Shown one piece after another: positions 8,282 through 18,620 of a stretch of DNA of 64,000 nucleotides. How positions within the stretch are numbered: the first letter of the stretch is position 1; each line of letters opens with the position of its first letter. The notes under the pieces were generated by a model. That model was given only the letters and a program-made list of their open reading frames with translations, had not been told where the DNA came from and did no database searches. Both the position numbers and the translations under genes were made by a program. The stretch is from Shinella sp. SUS2 (GTDB lineage: Bacteria; Pseudomonadota; Alphaproteobacteria; Rhizobiales; Rhizobiaceae): the NCBI RefSeq assembly GCF_001262505.1, contig NZ_KQ410725.1, positions 124,001 to 188,000 of the forward strand, in the 5' to 3' direction.

Positions 8282-9064
8282 ATGCGTATTTCCAAACGTT
8301 TCACGCTCGCAGCGTCCGCTGCAGTCATCGCCCTCTTCGCGACCTCCGCGATGGCAGAAGGCGAGAAGATCGTGATCGGCACGGAAGGCGCCTACCCGCC
8401 CTTCAACAATCTCGAATCCGACGGCACGCTGACCGGCTTCGACGTCGATATCGCCAAGGCAATGTGTGAGGAAATGAAGGCCGAGTGCACCTTCGTCACG
8501 CAGGACTGGGACGGCATCATTCCGGCGCTCATCGCGAAGAAGTTCGACGCGATCATCGCCTCCATGTCGATCACCGCCGAGCGCAAGGAGCAGGTCGACT
8601 TCTCCAAGAAGTACTACAACACGCCGCCGGCGATCGTCGTCCCGAAGGATAGCGAGATCAAGGAAGCCACCCCGGAAGCGCTGGCCGGCAAGTCGCTCGG
8701 CGCTCAGGGCTCGACAACGCATTCCAACTATGCCGAAGCGCATATGAAGGATGCCGAGGTCAAGATGTACCCGACGGCCGACGAGTACAAGCTCGACATC
8801 GCCAATGGCCGCATCGACGCCGTCATCGACGACGTGGTGGTACTCTCCGAATGGCTGAAGACCGACGACGGCGCCTGCTGCAAGCTGCTCGGCACGCTGC
8901 CGGTCGACCCGGTCATCAACGGCGAAGGCGCCGGCGTTGCCGTGCGCAAGGGCGATACCGCGCTCGCCGACAAGTTCACGGCAGCGGTCGCGGCGATCCG
9001 CGCCAACGGCAAGTACCAGGAAATCAACGCCAAGTACTTCCCGTTCGACGTCTACGGCGATTGA
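8282..9064 (+). CDS. Polar amino acid ABC transporter substrate-binding protein (ArgT/HisJ/OccT type)
   Basis: A 260-residue periplasmic binding protein with a signal peptide cleaved near ATSAMA-E (about 22) and the SBP family 3 fold. Family signs are GTEGAYPPFNN at about 31-41, GFDVDIAKAMCEEM near 50-63 and ADEYKLDIANGRIDAVIDD near 160-180. The closest pattern is the lysine/arginine/ornithine, histidine and opine binders. A cysteine pair near the middle (DDGACCKLL) is also typical of such proteins. It heads an operon with two permeases, separated from them by a 169-base gap with a hairpin that would favour overproduction of the binding protein. Confidence 0.92.
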   Translation: MRISKRFTLAASAAVIALFATSAMAEGEKIVIGTEGAYPPFNNLESDGTLTGFDVDIAKAMCEEMKAECTFVTQDWDGIIPALIAKKFDAIIASMSITAERKEQVDFSKKYYNTPPAIVVPKDSEIKEATPEALAGKSLGAQGSTTHSNYAEAHMKDAEVKMYPTADEYKLDIANGRIDAVIDDVVVLSEWLKTDDGACCKLLGTLPVDPVINGEGAGVAVRKGDTALADKFTAAVAAIRANGKYQEINAKYFPFDVYGD

Positions 9065-9121
9065 TCCGCAACACCTCTGTGTCATGCGGGTTTTTTCTGA
9101 CCCCATCACCAGAATGCACGG

Positions 9122-9150
9122 GCGGGAGGGCTTGCTCTCCCGCTCCTTTT
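9122..9150 (+). terminator. Intercistronic hairpin (partial terminator)
   Basis: GCGGGAG at 9122-9128 pairs with CTCCCGC at 9137-9143, followed by TCCTTTTG. It lies between the binding-protein gene and the permease genes, where partial termination or 3'-end protection commonly gives more binding protein than permease. Confidence 0.6.
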
Positions 9151-9233
9151 GTTTGAGAACTTGCACATAAGAAAAGACGGGTGCATCACGCGCCCGGACA
9201 ACAAGCGCAAGGCGCATCGGGGGTTCTTCTGGC

Positions 9234-10037
9234 ATGAGCGGGTTCTTCACCGCCATCGTCGAGGCGGTATCCGCATTTCTCGGGATCATCGATCCCCTCT
9301 GCGGGCCGATCGGCATCTTCACTCTTTTTGCCGGCGACACGCTGCTTGCCTGCGGCAATGCCGGATGGGGCGACGAGATCGCCTTCGGCTTCCTGGTGAC
9401 GGCAAGCCTTGCTGTCGCCACCCTGCCCGTCGGCCTCGTCATGGGCTTCTTCATCGCGCTGGCAAAGCAGTCGGAAGAAAAGTCTCTGCGGATGTCGGCC
9501 AACATCTACACGACGCTCTTCCGCGGCCTGCCGGAGCTCCTGACGCTCTTCATCGTCTATTACGGCCTGCAGATCCTCGTGCAGAATCTGATGACCGCCG
9601 TCGGCTATGAGGGTGCGGTCGAGATCAACGCCTTCTTCGCCGGCATGATCGCACTCGGCGTCGTGTTCTCGGCCTATTGCTCGGAAGTGCTGCTGTCGGC
9701 CTTCAAGGCCATTCCGCGCGGCCAGTACGAGGCGGGCTACGCCCTCGGCTTGCACCATGGCCGCACCATGCGCCTCATCGTGCTGCCGCAGCTCATCCGC
9801 GTCGCCCTGCCCGGCCTCGGCAATCTCTGGATGGCGCTCCTGAAGGACACCGCGCTCGTCTCGGTCATCGGCCTGCCGGATATCCTGCGCCAGACGGGCG
9901 TCGCTGCCCGCGTGACGAAGGAAGCCTTCCAGTTCTACTCCATCGCCTGCCTGCTCTTCCTCGTCCTCGCCTTCCTCTCCTCGCTGGTCTTTTCGGCGAT
10001 CGAAGGCTGGGCAAAACGTTCGGAGGTCGCCCGATGA
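9234..10037 (+). CDS. Amino acid ABC transporter permease (HisQ/OccQ type)
   Basis: A 267-residue inner-membrane permease with about five hydrophobic segments. It has the family's EAA loop as EAGYALGLHHGRTMRLIVLP (about 164-183), the site that docks the ATPase, and the signature YTTLFRGLPELLTLF near 92-106. It overlaps the next permease by four bases (ATGA at 10034-10037). Together they should form a heterodimeric channel for the binding protein encoded at 8282. Confidence 0.92.
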   Translation: MSGFFTAIVEAVSAFLGIIDPLCGPIGIFTLFAGDTLLACGNAGWGDEIAFGFLVTASLAVATLPVGLVMGFFIALAKQSEEKSLRMSANIYTTLFRGLPELLTLFIVYYGLQILVQNLMTAVGYEGAVEINAFFAGMIALGVVFSAYCSEVLLSAFKAIPRGQYEAGYALGLHHGRTMRLIVLPQLIRVALPGLGNLWMALLKDTALVSVIGLPDILRQTGVAARVTKEAFQFYSIACLLFLVLAFLSSLVFSAIEGWAKRSEVAR

Positions 10038-10864
10038 GCGTCGTCACCACCCTCATCCCGCCGCAGGCCCCGCCGGAAGCCCCGCCGAAGCCATTCACCG
10101 CGGGCCGTTTCTTCGGCAACATCTTCATGGGCGTCTGGCTGGCGCTCACCGTCGGCGTCTTCCTGATGATCGTCAACGGCTGGGATCCCGACAAGTTCAC
10201 GAAATACGGACCGAGCTACCTTTCGGGCCTCGGCGTCACGCTGCTGCTCGTCATCCTCTCCGTCGTGCTTGGCGGCCTCATTTCTCTGCCGCTCGCCTTC
10301 GCGCGCATGTCGAAGAACCCGGTCCTCTCGTGGATCGCCTACGGCTACGTCTATTTCTTCCGCGGCACGCCGCTGCTGACGCAGCTCTTCCTCGTCTATT
10401 ACGGCCTCGGCAGCTTCTCCGCCGAGTTGAAGGCCTGGGGCCTCTGGTGGTTCTTCCGCGACGCCTGGAATTGCGCGCTCCTGACCTTCACACTCAACAC
10501 CGCCGCCTACCAGGCCGAAATCCTGCGCGGCGCCATCGAAAGCGTGCCGCGCGGCCAGCATGAGGGCGCCGCCGCGCTCGGCCTGCCGAAGCAGGTCGCC
10601 TTCTTCAAGGTCATCCTGCCGCAGGCGCTCATCGTCGCACTGCGGCCCTATGGCAACGAGATCATCCTGATGATCAAAGGGTCTGCCATCGTCGCCATCG
10701 TCACGGTCTTCGACCTGATGGGCGAGACCCGCCGTACCTTCTCGCGCACCTTCGATTACCAGGCCTATCTCTGGGCGGCACTGCTCTATCTCCTGATGGT
10801 GGAGCTGCTGCGCAACCTCTGGGCCTGGCTGGAAACGCGTCTGACGCGCCACCTGAAGCGGTGA
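10034..10864 (+). CDS. Amino acid ABC transporter permease (HisM/OccM type)
   Basis: A 276-residue permease starting at the ATG that overlaps the preceding stop. After a proline-rich cytoplasmic N-terminus it has several membrane segments, the FFRGTPLLTQLFLVYYG signature and an EAA-like loop, QHEGAAALGLPKQVAFFKVI. A perfect hairpin follows directly at 10870, so the operon ends here. No ATP-binding subunit is encoded next to it, so the ATPase must come from elsewhere in the genome. Confidence 0.92.
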   Translation: MSVVTTLIPPQAPPEAPPKPFTAGRFFGNIFMGVWLALTVGVFLMIVNGWDPDKFTKYGPSYLSGLGVTLLLVILSVVLGGLISLPLAFARMSKNPVLSWIAYGYVYFFRGTPLLTQLFLVYYGLGSFSAELKAWGLWWFFRDAWNCALLTFTLNTAAYQAEILRGAIESVPRGQHEGAAALGLPKQVAFFKVILPQALIVALRPYGNEIILMIKGSAIVAIVTVFDLMGETRRTFSRTFDYQAYLWAALLYLLMVELLRNLWAWLETRLTRHLKR

Positions 10865-10869
10865 CGCCT

Positions 10870-10901
10870 TTTGGCAGCACTCACGGATGAGTGCTGCCAA
10901 A
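10870..10901 (+). terminator. Intrinsic terminator-like hairpin
   Basis: A perfect 14-bp stem, TTTGGCAGCACTCA (10870-10883) with its complement at 10888-10901 and a CGGA loop, sits right after the second permease gene. The A/T ends make it usable in both orientations. Confidence 0.8.
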
Positions 10902-11009
10902 TACCTGATTGCAAAGAAAAAAATCCCGATACGGGCCAAACTTAAAGAGTTCATTAACCTCGCGGGCGCTCAATCATAAGGACCATCATTCACACGCAAT
11001 GAGGTCCCT

Positions 11010-11276
11010 ATGACGAACGACATGGCAATGCAGCTCAAGGGCTACGGCATGACCACGGCCCAGATCCTCTACCGCATGCCGGATCACCCCCAGCTTCTGC
11101 AGACCTATATCTGGCAGCACTACGATCTCGCCCCAGACTTCCCGGAGATGAAGGGCTTCCTGAAATTCTGGCAGGAAAAGCTGGACGGCCCCCTCCATTC
11201 CGTCCGCTACGTTCATCGCCGGTTGATCTCGGCAACGGAATGGCGGGCGCTGAAGGGCGAATTCGTCATCAACTGA
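11010..11276 (+). CDS. usg: Usg family protein
   Basis: An 88-residue protein that matches the small alphaproteobacterial Usg family, first named from a gene near trp genes in Caulobacter. The body (GYGMTTAQILYRMPDHP, then TYIWQHYDLAPDFPEM) is the family's conserved core. Biochemical function is unknown. It is a single plus-strand gene with AT-rich upstream DNA (10902-11009); its end faces the DUF2270 gene 13 bases away. Confidence 0.85.
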   Translation: MTNDMAMQLKGYGMTTAQILYRMPDHPQLLQTYIWQHYDLAPDFPEMKGFLKFWQEKLDGPLHSVRYVHRRLISATEWRALKGEFVIN

Positions 11277-11289
11277 GGGCCGGCCGTGA

Positions 11290-12018
11290 TCAGACGTGCA
11301 CGGATCCGTGCGCCAGCTCCGTGTCGGACATGTCCACCTTGAGCGAGAAATACAGGATCACGGCATAGAGCAGCAGCACGAAGGCGATCACCACGCTGCC
11401 GGGTACCGGCCCGAGCGCCGCATTGGCGACCACATGCTCGAAAGCAAGCGTCATGTCCTTGCCCGCCGTCGCCGGCCGCTGCATCATCGATGACGAGATC
11501 TTGAGCGCCCAGGCGAGCAGGAGGATCAGGTAGAGCCAGCAATAGTTGCGCCGCAGCCGCCGGCAGGCCGCATCGCGGTAGCTGATCAGGAACTCCGGCT
11601 TGCGCAAGCTCTTGGCGATGGGCGCCGCCCAGTCGAGATCGAGCGCGGCGCGCGGATTGAGGATTTCGGCAAAGTAGAACCGCTCGAGCTGGCGCACCCG
11701 CGCGCGGTAGACGTCGAAGAACCGGTAGCGCCGCGCCTCGATCATCAACAGCAGCGAGACGAGCAGCATCGCAAAGAGCAGAACGCCGTGATGCGAGGTG
11801 GGCGTCGACAGCGAAACGGACAATAGCGCCGCCACCACCGTGATCGCCCAGTTCGAGGTACGGTCGATGCGGTCGCGCCAGCCGGCCATGCGCCCGAGTT
11901 CGCCACGATAGTAGTGCACCATCGTGTTGATCGTCTCCATCGGCGTTGCCGGCAGCGCCGGGCTGCCGGTCCGCCTGGTCTCGGCAGCGGGCGAAAAGGG
12001 GGGCGTATCGGCGGGCAT
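11290..12018 (-). CDS. DUF2270 integral membrane protein
   Basis: A 242-residue membrane protein with two hydrophobic hairpins: about 62-96 and, near the C-terminus, about 160-228. The intervening soluble part contains EARRYRFFDVYRARVRQLE and a conserved FYAEILNPRA-like segment (FYFAEILNPRAALD), characteristic of DUF2270. Function is unknown. The start at 12018 has GGGAGG seven bases upstream; longer open frames continue upstream but run antisense into the methyltransferase gene. Confidence 0.8.
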   Translation of the reverse strand: MPADTPPFSPAAETRRTGSPALPATPMETINTMVHYYRGELGRMAGWRDRIDRTSNWAITVVAALLSVSLSTPTSHHGVLLFAMLLVSLLLMIEARRYRFFDVYRARVRQLERFYFAEILNPRAALDLDWAAPIAKSLRKPEFLISYRDAACRRLRRNYCWLYLILLLAWALKISSSMMQRPATAGKDMTLAFEHVVANAALGPVPGSVVIAFVLLLYAVILYFSLKVDMSDTELAHGSVHV

Positions 12019-12149
12019 GTCATTCCTCCCAATGGTCTTTTTGGTTTTGGGAGGAGGATCATGCGCCTCTTTCGGCGATTGATAAATGCCTATTTGCAGG
12101 TGAATGGCGCCATTGCCAAAGCCTTGCCCGGGCCGTAAGAGACGCCTCC

Positions 12150-12965
12150 ATGACCAAGATCGACGAAGATGCGCTCGCGGAAGCCTACAACCGCGCCCTT
12201 TCGCTGGAAAAATCCGGCGATTTCGATGCTGCCGCCAAGGCCTATGCCGAAGTGCTGGCGCTCGACCCGGAAGATCACGGCGGCGCCGCGGTGCGCCTTG
12301 CCTCGATGGGCCGCGGCGACACGCCGGAAAAGGCACCCGACGCCTATGTCACCACGCTCTTCGACCAGCATGCCGAGGTCTTCGACAACGTGCTCGTCGA
12401 CCAGCTCGGCTATTGCGTGCCGCTCACCGTGCGCCAGCGTTTCCAGGCCCGTGGCATGGGCCCGTTCAAGCGCGTGCTCGACCTCGGCTGCGGCACGGGT
12501 CTGACCGGCGGCGCGCTGCGCGACATGGCGGAAGACATCACCGGCATCGACCTGTCGGAAAACATGGTCGAGATCGCCCACGACAAGGATCTTTACGAGA
12601 CGCTCTATGTCGCCGAGGCCGTCGACTTCCTCGACGACAACGACGACGAACCCTTCGACCTCATCACCGCGACGGACGTGCTGCCCTATCTCGGCGCGCT
12701 CGAACCGCTGTTCTTCGGTGTGGCCGAAAACCTCGTGCCCGGCGGCCATTTCATCTTCTCCTCCGAAACGCTGCCCGAGGAGACCTTTGCCGGCCGCCCC
12801 TTCATGGTCGGTCCGCACCAGCGTTTCGCCCACGCCGCCGCCTATGTGCGCCAGCGCCTCGAAGAGACGGGCTTCGACATCGTCGAGATCACCGACATCA
12901 CGGTACGCCTTGAAGAAGGCGAGCCGATCCCCGGCCATCTCGTGCTGGCGAAATACCGCGGCTGA
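12150..12965 (+). CDS. TPR-containing SAM-dependent methyltransferase
   Basis: A 271-residue cytosolic enzyme. Residues about 8-42 form a tetratricopeptide repeat (YNRALSLEKSGDFDAAAKAY). A class I methyltransferase domain follows, with motif I VLDLGCGTGLTGG at about 109-121, the acidic loop GIDLSENMVEIA (about 128-139) and the motif FDLITATDVLPYLG. The substrate is unknown; the TPR suggests a protein partner. It is divergent from the DUF2270 gene. Confidence 0.85.
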   Translation: MTKIDEDALAEAYNRALSLEKSGDFDAAAKAYAEVLALDPEDHGGAAVRLASMGRGDTPEKAPDAYVTTLFDQHAEVFDNVLVDQLGYCVPLTVRQRFQARGMGPFKRVLDLGCGTGLTGGALRDMAEDITGIDLSENMVEIAHDKDLYETLYVAEAVDFLDDNDDEPFDLITATDVLPYLGALEPLFFGVAENLVPGGHFIFSSETLPEETFAGRPFMVGPHQRFAHAAAYVRQRLEETGFDIVEITDITVRLEEGEPIPGHLVLAKYRG

Positions 12966-13033
12966 CGAGAAACACTTTCGCAAAAACCGATGATCCGCTA
13001 CACCTCCTGCCAACGATTGCAGGAGGTTACAGC

Positions 13034-13906
13034 ATGGCAAAGGTTGCATTCATCGGTCTCGGCGTCATGGGCTATCCCATGGCTGGGCACCTCAAGGTCA
13101 AGGGCGGCCATGAGGTCGCGGTCTACAACCGCACCTTCGCCAAGGCGGAAAAATGGGCGGCCGAATTCGGCGGCAAGGCGTTTCGCACGCCGGCGGAAGC
13201 CGCTGCCGATGCCGACTTCGTCTTCACCTGCGTCGGCAATGACGACGACCTGCGTTCCGTCACCATCGCCGAAGGCGGGGTTTTCGACGGCATGAAGCCC
13301 GGCGCCATCCTCATCGACAACACCACCGCCTCCGCGGAAGTCGCGCGCGAACTCGACGCCGCCGCGCGCCAAAAGGGTTTTGCCTTCGTCGACGCCCCCG
13401 TCTCCGGCGGCCAGGCCGGCGCGGAAAACGGCGTCCTGACCGTCATGTGCGGCGGCGAGAAGGATATCTTCGACAAGGCACGACCGATCATCGACGCCTA
13501 TGCGCGCATGGTCGGCCTGATGGGCCCGGCCGGCGCCGGCCAGCTTGCCAAGATGGTCAACCAGATCTGCGTTGCCGGCGTCGTGCAGGGGCTCGCCGAG
13601 GGCATCCATTTCGGCAAGAAGGCCGGACTCGACATGGAGGCGGTCATCGAGGTTATTTCCAAGGGCGCGGCCGGTTCATGGCAGATGGACAACCGCCACA
13701 AGACGATGATCGCCGGTAAATACGACCTCGGCTTCGCCATCGACTGGATGCGCAAGGACCTCGGCATCGTGTTGTCGGAAGCCCGCCTCAACGGCGCGAA
13801 ACTGCCCGTCACCGCGCTGATCGACCAGTTCTACGGCGACGTGCAGGACATGGGTGGCAACCGCTGGGACACGTCCTCGCTGCTCGCGCGCCTCGAGAGG
13901 AAGTAA
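13034..13906 (+). CDS. NAD(P)-dependent beta-hydroxyacid dehydrogenase
   Basis: A 290-residue member of the 3-hydroxyisobutyrate dehydrogenase / tartronate semialdehyde reductase family. The dinucleotide-binding motif GLGVMGYPMAGHL is at 8-20, the substrate-binding DAPVSGGQAGAENG at 120-133, and the catalytic lysine region QLAKMVNQ at 170-177 (Lys173). The sequence does not fix the substrate; candidates are 3-hydroxyisobutyrate, tartronate semialdehyde or glyoxylate/succinate semialdehyde. The next small gene begins two bases after its stop, so they are probably cotranscribed. Confidence 0.88.
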   Translation: MAKVAFIGLGVMGYPMAGHLKVKGGHEVAVYNRTFAKAEKWAAEFGGKAFRTPAEAAADADFVFTCVGNDDDLRSVTIAEGGVFDGMKPGAILIDNTTASAEVARELDAAARQKGFAFVDAPVSGGQAGAENGVLTVMCGGEKDIFDKARPIIDAYARMVGLMGPAGAGQLAKMVNQICVAGVVQGLAEGIHFGKKAGLDMEAVIEVISKGAAGSWQMDNRHKTMIAGKYDLGFAIDWMRKDLGIVLSEARLNGAKLPVTALIDQFYGDVQDMGGNRWDTSSLLARLERK

Positions 13907-13907
13907 G

Positions 13908-14282
13908 GTGGCGCTCCGCCGCGCCCTCTTCGCCCTGACCGCCGGAGCCGTGCTTGCCGCTCCGGCACAGGCGGACGATGCCGGCCGGCTGGCGCTCGCC
14001 ACCGCCCTCAACGGCAAGATCGCCCGATGCTGGTCGGTGCCGGCGGACCTGCCGGACCATGTGCAGACGGTCCGCGTGACATTCTCGTTGACGGAGGCAG
14101 GCGAACTCATCGGCTCGCCGGCAATCGACGGCCCGGTCGGCGGCGATGCGGCGACGAAGGGTTTTGCCGCAAGCGCGGTGCGGGCGGTCGTGCGCTGCGC
14201 ACCCTTTGCGGGGCTGGCGGAGCTTGCGCCCTACGATGCCTGGAAAACGGTCGTCGTGACCTTCACGCGGCCGGATCTGTGA
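13908..14282 (+). CDS. Exported protein with TonB C-terminal-like fold
   Basis: A 124-residue product with a GTG start preceded by GAGAGGAAG and a signal peptide (ALRRALFALTAGAVLAAPAQA). The mature part (LNGKIARCWSVPADLPDH, VRVTFSLTEAGELIGSPAI) resembles the TonB/TolA C-terminal domains that occur alone in rhizobia. It is likely periplasmic. There is no proline-rich spacer and no N-terminal anchor, so it is not a classical TonB. Coupled to the dehydrogenase by a one-base gap. Confidence 0.65.
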   Translation: MALRRALFALTAGAVLAAPAQADDAGRLALATALNGKIARCWSVPADLPDHVQTVRVTFSLTEAGELIGSPAIDGPVGGDAATKGFAASAVRAVVRCAPFAGLAELAPYDAWKTVVVTFTRPDL

Positions 14283-14310
14283 AAGCCCGGCCGCAGCAGC
14301 GCAAGGCCGC

Positions 14311-14799
14311 CTATTCCTCGCCGCTCTTCTGGTTGTCCACCATCATGTAGTCGAGCGGCAGCTCGGTCGTGTACTTGATCTGCTCCATCGCGAAGGCCGA
14401 GGAGACGTCGCGGATCTCGATGCGCGCGATCATGCGCTTGTAGAAGGCGTCGTAGGCGGCAATGTCGGGCACGACGACGCGCAGCAGGTAGTCGACCTCG
14501 CCGCTCATGCGGTAGAATTCCACCACTTCGGGGAATTCGACGATCACCTCGGAAAAGCGCTTCAGCCATTCCGTCGAATGGGCGTTGGTGCGGATCGACA
14601 CGAAGACCGTGACCTTGGTGTTGATCTTGACCGGATCGAGCAGCGCGACGCGCTTGCGGATCACGCCGTCCTCTTCCATCTTCTGGATGCGCCGCCAGCA
14701 GGGCGTGGTCGAGAGCCCCACCTTCTTGGCGAGATCAGCCACGGCGAGCGTGGAATCTTCCTGCAAGAGGCGCAGGATTTTGCGGTCCAGACGGTCCAT
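14311..14799 (-). CDS. Lrp/AsnC family transcriptional regulator
   Basis: A 162-residue regulator with an N-terminal winged helix-turn-helix (LDRKILRLLQEDSTLAVADL, then VGLSTTPCWRRIQKMEEDGV, about 4-46). It is followed by the RAM ligand-binding domain (about 65-150), including VDYLLRVVVPDIAAYDAF. It probably senses an amino acid and controls its metabolism. The upstream gap (14800-14865) is AT-rich with GAAATTTAATTC, a plausible autoregulatory site. The target genes cannot be inferred. Confidence 0.9.
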   Translation of the reverse strand: MDRLDRKILRLLQEDSTLAVADLAKKVGLSTTPCWRRIQKMEEDGVIRKRVALLDPVKINTKVTVFVSIRTNAHSTEWLKRFSEVIVEFPEVVEFYRMSGEVDYLLRVVVPDIAAYDAFYKRMIARIEIRDVSSAFAMEQIKYTTELPLDYMMVDNQKSGEE

Positions 14800-14865
14800 T
14801 GATTTCCCCTACGAAATTTAATTCCCTCATATACCGCGATGGCGACAAATTGAAAGAATTGCATT

Positions 14866-15504
14866 TCACTCCGTAAGGGTTTTCACCCGCTTTCGCAACT
14901 CGGGTAGAATTTCCGCCTCAAACCATGGGTTGCGCTTCAGCCAGCCGGTGTTGCGCCAGCTCGGATGCGGCAGCGGCAGCACGGACGGCCCCTCGTTGCG
15001 GTGAAGGTGTCGGCGCCAGTCGCGCACCGTCTCGGTCATGCTGGCGGCCTTCGCCGCACCCAGATGCCAGGCTTGCGCATATTGCCCGATCCCCAGCACC
15101 AGCTCGATCTGCGGCATGGCGGCAATCACCCGGGCGCGCCACAGCGGCGCGCATTCGCGGCGCGGCGGCAGATCGCTGCCATGGGCGTCATAGCCGGGAA
15201 AACAGAAGCCCATCGGCACGATGGCGAAGTTCCGCGGATCGTAGAACCCGTCGCGCGTGACGCCGAGCCAGTCGCGCAGCCGGTCGCCGGAAGCGTCGTT
15301 GAACGGCAGGCCGCTCTCATGCACCCGAAGCCCCGGTGCCTGGCCGGCGATCAGGATGCGCGCGCTGTCGGAGAGGACGGCGACGGGCCGCGGCTCGTGC
15401 GGCAGCCGGTCTGCCGGTCCCTTCGCCGGCGTGTCGCGACAGACCCGACAGGCCGCGATCGCCGCGCGAAGGGCGGCGATCTCTTCGGTCCCTGTCTCGT
15501 CCAT
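14866..15504 (-). CDS. Uracil-DNA glycosylase superfamily protein
   Basis: A 212-residue protein with the UDG-superfamily pattern. An N-terminal CRVCRD pair of cysteines is followed by the catalytic-loop motif AGQAPGLRVHESGLPFND (about 53-70) and the C-terminal LPHPSWRN (about 178-184), the usual DNA-intercalation motif. The four-cysteine arrangement of family 4 iron-sulfur UDGs is not complete, so it belongs to a related uncharacterised branch. A role in base-excision repair is an inference. Transcribed in the same direction as the downstream Lrp-type gene. Confidence 0.8.
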   Translation of the reverse strand: MDETGTEEIAALRAAIAACRVCRDTPAKGPADRLPHEPRPVAVLSDSARILIAGQAPGLRVHESGLPFNDASGDRLRDWLGVTRDGFYDPRNFAIVPMGFCFPGYDAHGSDLPPRRECAPLWRARVIAAMPQIELVLGIGQYAQAWHLGAAKAASMTETVRDWRRHLHRNEGPSVLPLPHPSWRNTGWLKRNPWFEAEILPELRKRVKTLTE

Positions 15505-15597
15505 CGACCGCCCCTCCTTGAGCCTTCCCGCAATGGATCAGATCGACCGGCACGACGCCGGTCCCGGAAAATTCAACGCGACGCCTACGCTGAAGCC

Positions 15598-15912
15598 CTA
15601 CCCTTCAACGACTTCGCTGATCTGCACGACGGGGGCGATGTCCGTATAGTTGGCAACGTCCGCGGCGATCTCCGTGCGGTGGGGACCCAATGCCTCCTGG
15701 AATGTCGCCAGATCCGGCGAGTAGACATGGCACGCTGCGACGAACCCCGGCGCGCTTCCAGGTTCGCGACCCGCAAGCCCCCTGTCGATCTCGTAGCGCA
15801 GGCAGGCATCGCCGAGCCGTTCCCGGAGCAGCGGCATATGGCGGGTGCGGTAGTAGTCGTGATCGAACTTCGAACCGCCATCGGCGGGATAGTAGACACT
15901 CATCTTGATCAT
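15598..15912 (-). CDS. EthD family protein
   Basis: A 104-residue dimeric alpha/beta-barrel protein of the EthD family, with the marker FDHDYYRTRHMPLLRERLG at about 16-34. EthD proteins take part in ether or small-molecule degradation, but most, like this one, are of unknown function. The start at 15912 has AGGAG upstream. A longer open frame continues upstream but has no support. Confidence 0.8.
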   Translation of the reverse strand: MIKMSVYYPADGGSKFDHDYYRTRHMPLLRERLGDACLRYEIDRGLAGREPGSAPGFVAACHVYSPDLATFQEALGPHRTEIAADVANYTDIAPVVQISEVVEG

Positions 15913-16210
15913 GGTGGGCTCCTGCCTGAACGCCTTTCCGAGCGTCGGAGGGGCCTTTCTAGCGCACCGCCCCGCAAAGCGCATCCAGATTTTGGCTGGA
16001 GCGGTTTGACGGGAGCAAAGCAGTTTTCGCCGTGCGTTTTGAAGCGGTTGCAGCAGGTCGCATACGGGCCGGCCATCAACCCGAGGCACACGGCGCGGCT
16101 TGCTCGGTAGCGGCGCTTCGATCACCTGGCACTCGAAATACGTCGATCCGCAGCTCCCTTCAGGAAGTCTGACCAGAACAGCGACCGCCAGCAGTCAATG
16201 AGTGCGCGAC

Positions 16211-16774
16211 CTAAAGCCCGAACACCCCCAGAATGCCGCCGAGCATACCCGGCTCCGCATCATGCGCATCCTCCTGCGGCCGGCCGTTCGTCTTGCGCCA
16301 TAGCTGCGGCATGTCGAAATCGGCACCCCACAGGCCCTTGCGCTCGGCTCGCGCGAACTGCTCCTCGTCCTCATAGCCGCCATAGGCGACCGCCAGCCCC
16401 TCGCGCACCATGCGCGCTCCGAGATCACCCGCCGGGTTCTCGCAGCGCGCCAGCCAGCGATCGTACTTGTCCGTGCCCTGCGTGCGGCAGGTGATGGGCC
16501 CGGCCCGCAGGAACTCCGCAAGCCGCGAGCGGGCGGCAACGCCGCAGCGCCAGTCCGCGCCGTCGCGCCGGCAGATCTGCGTCAGCTCCGGCGTGTCCAT
16601 GCCGACGAGCCGGATGCGGTGGCCGTCGAGCGTCAGCGTATCACCGTCCGCCGCCCGCGCCGCACCGGTGAAGGTCTCGCCGCCCCCGCCGCCGACGCGC
16701 GCCACGATCAACGCCGTCAGCGCGAGGATCGCCATCGCCACACCGACATCGCGCGCCCGCCTGGAAAGCCCCAT
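16211..16774 (-). CDS. Thermonuclease (SNase-like) family protein
   Basis: A 187-residue protein with an N-terminal membrane anchor or signal (about 9-29) and a staphylococcal-nuclease fold: ADGDTLTLDG, RLVGMDTPEL, then DKYDRWLARC and MVREGLAVAYGG. The conserved Arg/Asp positions of the SNase active site are present. It probably acts in the periplasm. The start at 16774 is preferred because the residues encoded upstream of it do not resemble the family. Confidence 0.85.
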   Translation of the reverse strand: MGLSRRARDVGVAMAILALTALIVARVGGGGGETFTGAARAADGDTLTLDGHRIRLVGMDTPELTQICRRDGADWRCGVAARSRLAEFLRAGPITCRTQGTDKYDRWLARCENPAGDLGARMVREGLAVAYGGYEDEEQFARAERKGLWGADFDMPQLWRKTNGRPQEDAHDAEPGMLGGILGVFGL

Positions 16775-17040
16775 GGAGTCCCGTCCTTGCCCCGGCAGTT
16801 CCAGCAGAGCCGCGCGGGCGCCTGCAGGCGGAACTGCGTAAAATGAAAGAGATAGGGTGTTTTCGCGATTCGGAGAAAGGCGGAAATACCCCAGCGTCAT
16901 GCCGCTACGTCACGATGGTGGTGCGCTGCCGGCAGGTTGTTCCGGAAAATGCCGGAATGGTTCGCAAATGGTTTATGCGCGGCAGCATCTTCTTAAGGAT
17001 TCCCCCCTAGACTTCAATCCTGTCCGCAACAGTTGCAATC

Positions 17041-18579
<1,539 letters not shown>

Positions 18580-18620
18580 AACGTTTGCCGTCCGGGTCCT
18601 CGGGTCGGGCCCGAAACCGT

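Noticed and set aside
10920-11009. CtrA binding site (TTAA-N7-TTAA) before usg.
   Set aside because: The best match, TTAAAGAGTTCATTAAC, has an eight-base spacer instead of seven and no second site.
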